This document shows positions 18,276 to 25,793 of a stretch of 64,000 nt of DNA, in pieces. How positions within the stretch are numbered: the stretch's first letter is position 1; each line of letters opens with the position of its first letter. The notes beneath the pieces were generated by a model, which was given only the letters and a program-made list of their open reading frames with translations, ran no database searches and was not told where the DNA came from. The translations under genes and the position numbers were made by a program. The stretch comes from Clostridiaceae bacterium (GTDB lineage: Bacteria; Bacillota; Clostridia; Lachnospirales; Lachnospiraceae). Where the stretch lies: NCBI GenBank assembly GCA_902362865.1, contig CABIYE010000001.1, positions 124,001 to 188,000 on the forward strand, written 5' to 3'.

Positions 18276-18443
18276 ATGGGAGAAGTAATGCCAGTAGATA
18301 ACTGTTCAGGCACATTGTGTTCAGGATCATGCGCAGCAGGATGTGCAGCAGGATGTCTGGTTGGTGGAGGTAGTACAATTGCCTTCGGAACGCTGGGTGG
18401 AACAGCAGGTGGAGCATTAACTGCGAATGCAAATGGTGCTTGA
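18276..18443 (+). CDS. Cys/Gly-rich RiPP precursor, copy 3
   Basis: Protein identical to copy 1, although several codons differ by silent changes. The ribosome site is AAAGGAGA and the stop is TGA rather than TAA. It is the last gene before a strong terminator. Confidence 0.85.
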   Translation: MGEVMPVDNCSGTLCSGSCAAGCAAGCLVGGGSTIAFGTLGGTAGGALTANANGA

Positions 18444-18467
18444 TTATTTTATAAGTAAATTGTTTTA

Positions 18468-18496
18468 GGGTGTTGCAGAATGCAACACCCTTTTTG
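18468..18496 (+). terminator. Intrinsic terminator of the triple-precursor operon
   Basis: GGGTGTTGCA (18468-18477) and TGCAACACCC (18481-18490) form a perfect 10-bp stem with a 3-base loop, then TTTTT. Confidence 0.95.
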
Positions 18497-18571
18497 TATG
18501 TTGAATACGGTTTTGATACATGAAAATCTAGCACATAAGGGGTAGATCGAGGTATAATCCTGCTGAGTATT

Positions 18572-18913
18572 TCATACAGTTTTAGTATCTATATTATAAG
18601 ATTCTATGATTTTATTGAGTATTAAGAGGAGATATTCTTTCTTTTCTTCTGGGCATTTATTAATGCTTTGTAAAAAAATACGATCATTAATAGAAGGACC
18701 TGTGCCGAACAGAATATATTCGGTTGAAAGGTTTAGAGATTCTGAAAATAAAAAAAGTTTTTCAATTGAAAATCCCCGAAGACCAAATTCAATATCACTG
18801 AGAAACTTTGAAGTAATACCCATTATTTCGGAAAGCTGTTCTCTACTCATGTTGAGTTCCTCGCGATGTTTTCTAATCCGTTCACCAATTGCTCTTTTAT
18901 CAGGTTTTTGCAT
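18572..18913 (-). CDS. XRE-family transcriptional regulator
   Basis: 113 residues. A Cro/C1-type helix-turn-helix covers about residues 8-65 (IGERIRKHREELNMSREQLSEIMG), followed by a short helical tail. It is convergent with the precursor operon and divergent from the small gene at 19040. Target unknown; it may regulate the neighbouring peptide or Agr genes. Confidence 0.9.
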   Translation of the reverse strand: MQKPDKRAIGERIRKHREELNMSREQLSEIMGITSKFLSDIEFGLRGFSIEKLFLFSESLNLSTEYILFGTGPSINDRIFLQSINKCPEEKKEYLLLILNKIIESYNIDTKTV

Positions 18914-19039
18914 ACAGTATCACCTCCTATGTTTCATATCATTATATTTTATGCTTCCGTGTTCAGAAATAATCTTTAAGCGTTGAATAATAGAACTTAA
19001 AGTTGTATATTGATATAAAATGGAAAAGGAGAAGATGTG

Positions 19040-19402
19040 ATGGAATATCAATGTATTGAATGGAGTCAACTTTTAGAGAAAAAAATAAAAGAAAAATGTC
19101 CATTATGTATTATAGAGTGGTTTTATGATAAAAATAATTTACAAGGACAGAAAAAGTCTATAGCAAGAGTTGAAATATACTTAATTCAAGTAATTCATGA
19201 CTTATATTTTTATGGTAAAGTGTTTCATTTTTATATACGAATTCATAAATATAAAGATTGGTATGTTGTACGAATATTTACAAAAAAGAGTTTGTCGCAA
19301 AAATTAATAAATAAAATAAATAAGAAATTGAGAAAAAATAAAATCACTATGGTTAATGTTGTATATCATAATCAATATACAGTAATAAAAATGATTTGCT
19401 GA
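19040..19402 (+). CDS. Uncharacterised basic protein
   Basis: 120 residues, basic and aromatic (WFYDKNN, HFYIRIHKYKDWYVVRIF), with no recognised domain, signal peptide or membrane segment. The ATG at 19040 follows AAGGAG by nine bases. It is divergent from the XRE gene and followed by a decayed IS21 element. It may be a phage- or element-borne gene. Confidence 0.5.
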   Translation: MEYQCIEWSQLLEKKIKEKCPLCIIEWFYDKNNLQGQKKSIARVEIYLIQVIHDLYFYGKVFHFYIRIHKYKDWYVVRIFTKKSLSQKLINKINKKLRKNKITMVNVVYHNQYTVIKMIC

Positions 19403-19439
19403 GTATTCTGGTGTCCGTGTCTTTACTATTCATGCAGAG

Positions 19440-20200
19440 AAAACGGAAATTCCTTTTTTGGGAAAACCAATTATCGTGAGATTCTCAGGCTATCAAGCCT
19501 AAATTTCAGTCAACAGAATATTGTTGAGCGCTGCGGTGTTTCTAAGAAAACGATTAATTGTGTGCTATAGTGTACTAAAAAATTATCTATATCATAACTA
19601 TTGGATGCAAATAGTACCGATGCTGTGCTTGTCGAGAAATATCCGGAGCCCTTGTTAGAAGCAGTATGTAAAAGATATTATTCTATATAACATCACTGAG
19701 TTATAAAGTTATTAAAAACATTCGTGTAACTAGTTTGCTAACCTAAAATTAAAAGAAGTTCCATTAAAAGATAGGTTTGGTATGCTGGTATATATCGAAT
19801 TTATTACTGGTACAAACACAGATTGTAGTAAAACGTATATGATCTATGCTTTTGACGTAGAAGCCTATAAACATTATTGCAACACCAAATATGTCTGTCG
19901 TTCAGAACTGCTTATTGATCTGGAAATAGCAAGGACAGCAGGTAGCTATATTAAAATCTTGGAAAAATATGTCAATCTATTGATACTGATATCGGATGAA
20001 TGATTCCTACGGAAGCTTACTGAATTAAGAATAAAAGGATCTCTTGGCTCTGTTCCATTGGAAATGTAAGAAATCTATCAGGATTTTCTACTCTCAGTGT
20101 GAGTTCGAAGAATCTAGAAACAACTTGGCGGTGATGTTAGCCTCTGGCAGATACAAACACACCTATCATATCAGCATCACAAGTATAAATGACTTCTAAA
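19440..20200 (+). pseudogene. Decayed IS21-family element (istA and istB fragments)
   Basis: Near 19470-19570 one frame reads NYREILRLSSLNFSQQN then CGVSKKTINCVL before a stop, matching the IstA N-terminal helix-turn-helix. Near 19900-20000 another frame gives LLIDLEIARTAGSYIKILEKY then LLILISDE, matching IstB around Walker B. The segment near 20090 still resembles the following CSQ motif. Frameshifts and stops run throughout, and the intact-looking short frame at 19782-20003 is part of this wreck. Confidence 0.75.
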
Positions 20201-20218
20201 GGTTATATAAGAACCTAA

Positions 20219-20287
20219 TCGTAGTTTAACCTGATAATTCGTAGTTTGTCCATTGCTATTGCATTTAAGATAAAAGAAAAATATAAT
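20219..20287 (+). promoter_or_regulatory. Promoter with direct repeats before agrD of system 2
   Basis: TCGTAGTTT occurs at 20219-20227 and again at 20239-20247, 20 bp apart, followed by TTGCAT (20259-20264), a 17-bp spacer and TATAAT (20282-20287). LytTR regulators bind paired direct repeats just upstream of -35, so this is the likely site of the regulator at 21141. Confidence 0.65.
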
Positions 20288-20331
20288 CTTATATGTAATA
20301 ATATAATAGACACGAAACGGAGGAAGGATCA

Positions 20332-20499
20332 ATGAATGTAAAAAGAGGTATCGCTGAATTTATTGCAAAGATGTCATATAAGGAGGCTGAAAGAAGTGCA
20401 AATACAACTTGTGTATTTTTTCATGGGCAGCCTAAAATGCCTCAATGCGTACATAAATTGAGAAAAGAAAAAAATAAAAGATGGTTGAGAGAGTTGTAA
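20332..20499 (+). CDS. agrD: AgrD-like cyclic autoinducer propeptide (system 2)
   Basis: 55 residues: a basic amphipathic N-terminus (MNVKRGIAEFIAKMSYKEAE), the core TTCVFFHG, then the hallmark QPKMPQCVH and a long basic tail. The ring probably starts at Cys27. CGGAGGAAGG precedes the ATG. Its 3' end overlaps agrB by 19 bases. The tail after QPKMP is longer than in systems 1 and 3. Confidence 0.88.
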   Translation: MNVKRGIAEFIAKMSYKEAERSANTTCVFFHGQPKMPQCVHKLRKEKNKRWLREL

Positions 20500-21035
20500 A
20501 AATACTCATTAAAAACAATATTATACATCAGCAAGATTCAGAATTATACCAATATGGATTGACGTTGTTAATAAAAAAAATATTTCATATAGTTACAATC
20601 TTATTATTGGGAACGATTTGCAAAAAATTCATATGTACAGCAGTGTTCTTGGTGGCATATGCCGGTATACGAAAGTATGCCGGCGGATATCATGCAAAAA
20701 GTTCGAAAGGATGCTATGCTTGTACAGGGATTGTTACTTCGTTTTCCATACTTCTTTTTTATATTCTTGAATATGTAGAATTATTCGTGATATATATTAT
20801 TTTAGGTATTTGTGCAGGGGCTATTAGTACTTTTTCTCCACAAGAAACTTCAAATAGACCGTTAAGTCGAGAGGAATTGACAATATATAAGAAAAAAACA
20901 ATAAAAACTTTAATTATAGAAGGGATAATTTGTCTGTTATCCCTATTTTTTAAGGAAATTATAAATGGAATTATATGTGCTTGGGTTATAGAAACAATTA
21001 TGTTACTGATTGGGAAAGGAAGACAAAAAACATAA
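20481..21035 (+). CDS. agrB: AgrB-like autoinducer-processing membrane protease (system 2)
   Basis: 184 residues with about six membrane segments. Catalytic His71 (GGYH) and Cys78 are seven apart, as in AgrB. It follows agrD and overlaps it by 19 bases. It should cleave and cyclise the system 2 AgrD at the membrane. Confidence 0.92.
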   Translation: MVERVVKILIKNNIIHQQDSELYQYGLTLLIKKIFHIVTILLLGTICKKFICTAVFLVAYAGIRKYAGGYHAKSSKGCYACTGIVTSFSILLFYILEYVELFVIYIILGICAGAISTFSPQETSNRPLSREELTIYKKKTIKTLIIEGIICLLSLFFKEIINGIICAWVIETIMLLIGKGRQKT

Positions 21036-21140
21036 GTGATTTTCTAGATATTATTTATTAAAAATAGTGAAAAATCCTCTTTTTTTAGGTATGATATAAA
21101 ATTATAAATATACTTGCGTTGGATAACGGAGGTGATACAA

Positions 21141-21860
21141 ATGATAAAAGTAGCTATTTGTGATGATGATAAACAGATATGCAGCAAACTGATTGCTATA
21201 GTGAAAGAATATTTTGCCGATATCGGAAGACCTGTGTGGGTGGCTGAATTTACAAGTGGTTTAAAATTATTAAAGGCAAATATTCGTTTTGATGTCATAT
21301 TTTTAGATATAGATATGCCAGGGCTTAATGGAATAGAAACTGCAAAGAAGTTAAGAAACTGGGATGTAAATAGTAAAATTGTTTATGTAACAAATTACAG
21401 TAAATATGCAAGTTGTGCTTATAAAGTACATGCATTTGATTATGTTGAAAAACCAGTGCGAGAAAATAGAATCTTTAACGTTCTAAAAGAAGTTATACAT
21501 TACTTAGATAATTCAATAGAAAAACAGAAATTTGCATTTACAACAGAAAAAGGAGTTTTGACATTAGAATTAGATGATATATATTATTTTGAGTATATGT
21601 CAAGGCGAGTTTTGATTAATACATCACAGGGTGAGTACATAGCTACGTACAGTTTGAAAGAATTGTATGAAAAATTTAATAAATATAATTTTGAATCGCC
21701 ACATAAGAGCTTTATCATAAACATGCTACACATTAAACGCATCAAAGGGTTTGATATACTTATGGAAAACGGAGGTACTATCCCATTGGCACAGAAACGT
21801 GCAGTAGGATTTAAAGCAAAGTTTAATGATTTCTTGCAATCAACATTTGATAAAATTTAA
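21141..21860 (+). CDS. agrA: AgrA-like response regulator, receiver plus LytTR domain (system 2)
   Basis: 239 residues. Receiver with Asp8/Asp9 and phosphoacceptor Asp56 (FLDIDMP), then a LytTR domain (about 135-239). ATG 21141 follows GGAGGTG; an upstream in-frame ATG (21114) has no site. It is followed by its kinase after 16 bases. The probable target is the TCGTAGTTT repeat pair before agrD. Confidence 0.92.
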   Translation: MIKVAICDDDKQICSKLIAIVKEYFADIGRPVWVAEFTSGLKLLKANIRFDVIFLDIDMPGLNGIETAKKLRNWDVNSKIVYVTNYSKYASCAYKVHAFDYVEKPVRENRIFNVLKEVIHYLDNSIEKQKFAFTTEKGVLTLELDDIYYFEYMSRRVLINTSQGEYIATYSLKELYEKFNKYNFESPHKSFIINMLHIKRIKGFDILMENGGTIPLAQKRAVGFKAKFNDFLQSTFDKI

Positions 21861-21876
21861 ATGGGAGGTGTTTGAC

Positions 21877-23169
21877 GTGCTTCGGCTTATAGGGGTTATG
21901 TGTTCCTGTATAGTAACTGGATATGTCTTTTTTGATGTTATGGAATCTTTATATGAAAGAAAATTTAGTTATAATAAACTAACATTTACAGGAATATATG
22001 TCATATATGTGATTTTGAGTGTCGGAATAGCATGGTTTGGAATTCCGATATTAAATGTTTTGTTTTCAACACTTTTGTTATACGGATTAAGCAAAAGTTT
22101 GTATATAGCACATGATAAAAGTATATTAATTAATTCTGGAATAATAATTATCTATTTGGCAATTGCGGATATAGTGGTAACAGTTATTTTCTCCACAGTG
22201 TTACAAAGTAGTACATATAATACTATAACCAATCCTAAATATTTTTTGGTATCAGGTATAGGAAATGCAGTTATTATTTTATGCACATATAAGTTAGTAA
22301 TACAAATTTTGCAACACTGTCAAATAAATACTATTTCAAGAATTTTACATTTCTATATGATTTTTCTTATGGTTTTTGAATTTAGTATTTTAGGTTATTT
22401 CGTCAAACACGAAATAGGGAAAAAAAATAATATAGAATTATTAATTGTAAGTTTTGGGGTGGTAATTCTTGATGCGGGAATTCTTTATTTGTATAAGATG
22501 TTATCCAAAAAGGCTACAATGGAAAAAAGAGCAGAATTAGTTGAACAACAATTAGAGATGACGCAGAGGTATTATGAAGGTCTACAAGATAATTATGAAC
22601 AAATGCAGCAGATACTACATGATACCAAAAAACATATACAAGTTTTGAGTGAACTGACTGGAAACGATAAAACAGATTACGAAAAGGAATTGATTAGTAA
22701 TATTACAGAAATTCAACCACAATTTTATTGTAGCGATAAAATAGTTTGTGCAATCATATGGAACAAAATGCAGATATGTGAACAGAGAAGAATTGAATTT
22801 GAAGTAAATATGCAAGATATTACTTTTGATTTTATGGATAAAACAGATATTACAGCTTTATTTGCTAATTTGTTAGATAATGCTGTAGAAGCGTGCGAAG
22901 AAAGCAGTATTCAATGTAAAAAAATCATTTTACGTATCCATAGATTTAAAGAATATATTGTTATAAAGGTGTGTAATACAATAGGTACAAAACCTAAAAT
23001 TAAAGAAGGGAAGTTGGTTTCAACTAAAAATGGGCATCTCGGTATGGGCATGATGATTTTAGAAAACCTAGCAAATAAATATTGTGGCAATATGGACTAT
23101 GAATATTCAGATACATATTTTGAAACAAATTTAATTTTATCAGTATACAATGGAATGTGTGAGCGATAG
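21877..23169 (+). CDS. agrC: AgrC-like sensor histidine kinase (system 2)
   Basis: 430 residues from GTG 21877, which follows GGGAGGTG. The first ~210 residues carry about six membrane segments. Then come a coiled linker, the phosphoacceptor box (ILHDTKKHI) and a GHKL ATPase (NLLDNAVEACEE, HLGMGM). An upstream in-frame ATG at 21826 lies inside agrA and is not used. Pairs with the system 2 regulator. Confidence 0.9.
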   Translation: MLRLIGVMCSCIVTGYVFFDVMESLYERKFSYNKLTFTGIYVIYVILSVGIAWFGIPILNVLFSTLLLYGLSKSLYIAHDKSILINSGIIIIYLAIADIVVTVIFSTVLQSSTYNTITNPKYFLVSGIGNAVIILCTYKLVIQILQHCQINTISRILHFYMIFLMVFEFSILGYFVKHEIGKKNNIELLIVSFGVVILDAGILYLYKMLSKKATMEKRAELVEQQLEMTQRYYEGLQDNYEQMQQILHDTKKHIQVLSELTGNDKTDYEKELISNITEIQPQFYCSDKIVCAIIWNKMQICEQRRIEFEVNMQDITFDFMDKTDITALFANLLDNAVEACEESSIQCKKIILRIHRFKEYIVIKVCNTIGTKPKIKEGKLVSTKNGHLGMGMMILENLANKYCGNMDYEYSDTYFETNLILSVYNGMCER

Positions 23170-23354
23170 TGTATTAGAATACTCACAATAGGAAATTTGG
23201 AACAATGGGTAGGGCACATTATGCTTTGCCCATTGTTTGTATCTAAATAACAAAAAATGTATTATTTGGGATAACGTATAAAGTATCAAGAAAATTGTTA
23301 ATAGCATAAAATAGTATGATCCAATTTAGTAGACGCTAATGGAGGTGAAAATGA

Positions 23355-23684
23355 ATGCAAACCGTTTTTCCAGAATATAAATCTGAAATTGTATTAGGAA
23401 ATGGTAAATTTCAACTTGATTCCATGTCATATACTGTTATTTATGAAGAAAAAGAAATCAGTTTAGCTCCCAGGGAATTTGAAGTTCTGTATCTTTTAGC
23501 ACAAAGACCAAATTGGGTTATTCCAAAGAAGAATATCTATTGTTCGGTCTGGGGGAGTAATTATTATGATGATCAGATTCCGTACAAAACAGTGGAACAC
23601 GTAGTATGGAAGATACGAAAAAAGATGGGGCATGATATTATAGAAACATTGATCAATGTAGGGTATAGACTAAAAAAGATGTAA
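23355..23684 (+). CDS. Stand-alone OmpR/PhoB-type winged-helix protein, copy 1
   Basis: 109 residues consisting almost only of a Trans_reg_C winged helix (LAPREFEVLYLLAQRPN, VWKIRKKMGHD, NVGYRLKKM). There is no receiver domain, so it cannot be phosphorylated in the usual way. GGAGGTG lies just before the ATG. Close relatives occur at 30285 and 57264 and a stub at 47541. It heads a module with the next unknown gene and a small RNA. A DNA-binding role is likely; its target is unknown. Confidence 0.85.
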   Translation: MQTVFPEYKSEIVLGNGKFQLDSMSYTVIYEEKEISLAPREFEVLYLLAQRPNWVIPKKNIYCSVWGSNYYDDQIPYKTVEHVVWKIRKKMGHDIIETLINVGYRLKKM

Positions 23685-23871
23685 AGGCAGGATAGTGTGA
23701 GTAAAAGTTTTTATATTCTGATTGAATTTTTGGAAGATACGCCATATAATATTGGCAACTACTAAGAAGGCGCGCACATACGTCATTTGACTAAATATCA
23801 TGTTGTAACCAGAAATTAATATAAACCCTTACAGAACTTTTGTGGATAATCCAAAGAAAAGGAGGCTGCCT

Positions 23872-24483
23872 ATGAACGTATATGAAGAAATAGATCAGGA
23901 AACAATGATGCTGCTTTTAAATTCTTTGTGTAAACGGACAGTGGAAGGAAAACAGATATGGGAAAATATGGAGTATAATCCTATTTCCTTTTTACAAAAA
24001 GATATTTATGAAAAAGAAGGTACCTGTATATCACAAATGTTTGAAGCAACGACAGTATTCAATGGTATTGAATATGAATTAGAGCTTTCAGAGTCAATCG
24101 AACTTCCGTCTGGCAAGGGAGATATTTTTGGAACCATTTCTTATGAAACAGAAGACGGAGAAGAGAATACGTATGATTTCTCTTTATTTTTTGATGTAGA
24201 GAAATATGATGATGCGAATGCGGAAGAATTGCAGGGTATTTTTGGAAACTCAATCATTGTACAGTTTACAGATGCAATGGTGGGAGTATTTGAAAATTCA
24301 GATGCGGTAGCGGAGGGATTTGCTTATGCAAGATACTTTCATCAAACAGGAATTGATCCGGAATGGGAAACCAATCCTCTTGTGAAATTGGGTGAGAAAC
24401 TGATGCAAGAGCACACAATGTTGGATTTTCATAAAATAGTATTGGATACAGATTATAGAAAAAGTTTATGGAAACGACCATGA
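23872..24483 (+). CDS. Uncharacterised acidic protein, copy 1
   Basis: 203 residues, soluble, acidic and rich in Glu/Asp, with no signal peptide or membrane segment. I recognise no domain. ATG 23872 follows AAAGGAGG by eight bases; the in-frame ATG at 23842 is less likely. A close copy at 57781 differs at few residues and most base changes are silent, so the protein is under selection. It always follows a winged-helix gene and precedes the small RNA. Confidence 0.75.
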   Translation: MNVYEEIDQETMMLLLNSLCKRTVEGKQIWENMEYNPISFLQKDIYEKEGTCISQMFEATTVFNGIEYELELSESIELPSGKGDIFGTISYETEDGEENTYDFSLFFDVEKYDDANAEELQGIFGNSIIVQFTDAMVGVFENSDAVAEGFAYARYFHQTGIDPEWETNPLVKLGEKLMQEHTMLDFHKIVLDTDYRKSLWKRP

Positions 24484-24519
24484 ACCTTCTATAACAGGAT
24501 ACAAATTTTGGGGAAACCA

Positions 24520-24548
24520 TTGATATTTCTTAGGATATCACATATAAT
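24520..24548 (+). promoter_or_regulatory. Promoter of small-RNA gene, copy 1
   Basis: TTGATA (24520-24525), a 17-bp spacer and TATAAT (24543-24548). The same promoter with the same spacing lies before copy 2 (58438-58466). Confidence 0.85.
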
Positions 24549-24554
24549 ATAGTT

Positions 24555-24758
24555 AAGCCAAAAGGTTTCGTGTAGCGGCACGTAAAAGCTGTACTGCGTC
24601 TAGGCAGGGTAAATATTGGGACTATTTTATACTCGAAAGAGTATTACGCCCACACCAGGGAGATACGGTGAGTCCGCACCGGGGACTGAATGATACCGGC
24701 GACATTTCAGACATTCGGAAGGGTGTCGCGGCTGACAGCCAGCATAAAACCGCTTTTT
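24555..24758 (+). ncRNA. Candidate ~204-nt structured small RNA, copy 1
   Basis: A SigA promoter sits just before it and GCGG...CCGC plus TTTTT (24728-24758) ends it, so it is an independent transcript without a reading frame. Stems include ATACTC/GAGTAT closed by a GAAA loop, CGGTG/CACCG, GCGACA/TGTCGC and GGCT/AGCC. Copy 2 changes the loop to GGAA (still GNRA) and turns A-U pairs into G-U pairs, which keeps the fold. I do not recognise an RNA family. A decayed tail of a third copy is at 48101-48140. Confidence 0.75.
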
Positions 24759-24798
24759 AGAACAAAGAGAATGATAAGAGAAGAGGAGGTGCTTTTAT

Positions 24799-24978
24799 AT
24801 GGCTACATCAAGTATTCTTACCAATGTTGTAATTGAAGATCCGAAAAAAGCAGAAGCATTTGTAGATGCACTTGAAAAGTCCAGTCAAGATCCAGTATGG
24901 AAACCTTCTGCACCGTCTATTCCAATATTAGATAGTGTAGAAGAATTACGCAGATTCCTGGGTAGGAAAAGGAACTAA
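24799..24978 (+). CDS. Antitoxin-like small protein of a GNAT pair
   Basis: 59 residues (MATSSILTNVVIEDPKKAEA...). GAGGAGGTG precedes the ATG, and the acetyltransferase-like gene starts five bases after its stop. Size, order and spacing fit a toxin-antitoxin operon. It has no obvious DNA-binding fold; the C-terminal half (SIPILDSVEELRRFL) may bind the toxin. A second copy at 59482 has lost its partner. Confidence 0.65.
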   Translation: MATSSILTNVVIEDPKKAEAFVDALEKSSQDPVWKPSAPSIPILDSVEELRRFLGRKRN

Positions 24979-24983
24979 GAGAG

Positions 24984-25565
24984 ATGTATTATGCAGTTGT
25001 AAATATTTTAGATTATATAGAACTTATAGGAGAGGAGTCAGTGGTTGATGTCCTCTCCGGTTTTTCGTGTCCGAAGAATAAAGAAATAGAAAATTTTGTC
25101 CGGAATAATGCGGTAGAGTTCGCAAAACGGAAGATGTCCATTACTTATCTTTTGTTAGATGAGTATAGCAGGGTTTTGGCAATTTTTGCAATCACACATA
25201 AAGCAGTGCAAATCTGGGGAAAAAATCTTTCTTCTACGTTGCAAAAAAAGATACAGCGGTATGCACAAAAAAATGAGAAGACAGATGAATATGCTCTTTC
25301 TGCTTTTCTGATCGGTCAGTTTGGAAAAAATTATCAGCATAAAGACGCACCTGTTCCAGATGGCGGAAAGATGATGGAAGCGGTATTGACCATTCTTAAA
25401 CATGTACAGCGTGAAATTGGCGGTGGCGTTGTGTACTTAGAGTGTGAGGAAAAGCCGGAGCTATTGAATTTCTATCAGAACGAGAAAAACAGATTCCGGA
25501 AATTCGGAGAACGTTTATCAGAAAAAGAAAATGTGAATTATATTCAGATGCTACGAATTTTATAA
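24984..25565 (+). CDS. GNAT acetyltransferase-like protein, possible toxin
   Basis: 193 residues. The middle (AFLIGQFGKNY) looks like the acetyl-CoA-binding strand-loop of GNAT enzymes, and the end (VVYLECEEKPELLNFY ... FGERL) matches the usual GNAT C-terminus. TacT-type GNAT toxins acetylate aminoacyl-tRNA and are preceded by a small antitoxin, as here. The activity is inferred. A terminator follows. Confidence 0.7.
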   Translation: MYYAVVNILDYIELIGEESVVDVLSGFSCPKNKEIENFVRNNAVEFAKRKMSITYLLLDEYSRVLAIFAITHKAVQIWGKNLSSTLQKKIQRYAQKNEKTDEYALSAFLIGQFGKNYQHKDAPVPDGGKMMEAVLTILKHVQREIGGGVVYLECEEKPELLNFYQNEKNRFRKFGERLSEKENVNYIQMLRIL

Positions 25566-25589
25566 AAAAGAATAAGGATACATAAGGTG

Positions 25590-25625
25590 CAGGTGATTTC
25601 AAAATCTTGGGATCACCTGTTTTTG
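25590..25625 (+). terminator. Intrinsic terminator after the GNAT pair
   Basis: CAGGTGAT (25590-25597) and ATCACCTG (25612-25619) form the stem, followed by TTTTT. Confidence 0.9.
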
Positions 25626-25743
25626 TATCAAGCACTAATATTCTCTAAAAGATGAAAACTCATATCAAATTATTTCTGACAGAACCAGAGTTTCACATGG
25701 TTTTCACTTCAATAGCACATCAATTTCAAAAGAAAATGTTATC

Positions 25744-25751
25744 TTTTAATC
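25744..25751. repeat. Target-site duplication, left of IS66
   Basis: TTTTAATC here is repeated at 28678-28685, directly outside the inverted ends. Eight bases is the normal IS66 duplication length. Confidence 0.95.
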
Positions 25752-25793
25752 GTAAGCGATGAATAATCACCCGGTCACGACTTCCTGGGAACC

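Larger units (their letters stand above)
17834..18443 (+). repeat. Three tandem 212-bp precursor-gene units
   Basis: The starts at 17852, 18064 and 18276 are exactly 212 bp apart. Each unit carries the AAAGGAGG/AAAGGAGA ribosome site, a 55-codon gene and, between units, the same linker beginning TAATAAGAAAGACTG. Only a few base changes separate the copies, so the amplification is recent or maintained by gene conversion. Confidence 0.95.
23469..24759 (+). repeat. Copy 1 of a ~1.3-kb duplicated module
   Basis: Nearly identical to 57378-58677: the 3' two-thirds of the winged-helix gene, the spacer, the 203-residue gene and the small-RNA gene, in the same order and direction. The two copies are about 34 kb apart. 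Confidence 0.9.

Noticed and set aside
17834..18443. Tandem repeats as a possible CRISPR array
   Set aside because: The 212-bp units are coding copies with ribosome sites; there are no short repeats with unique spacers.
19782..20003. 73-codon frame as a gene
   Set aside because: Its end matches an internal part of IstB and flanking frames carry more IstB pieces; it is part of the IS21 wreck.
25691..25720. CACAT direct repeats 22 bp apart left of IS66
   Set aside because: They do not match any of the three Agr-type operators and no -10 lies at the right distance.
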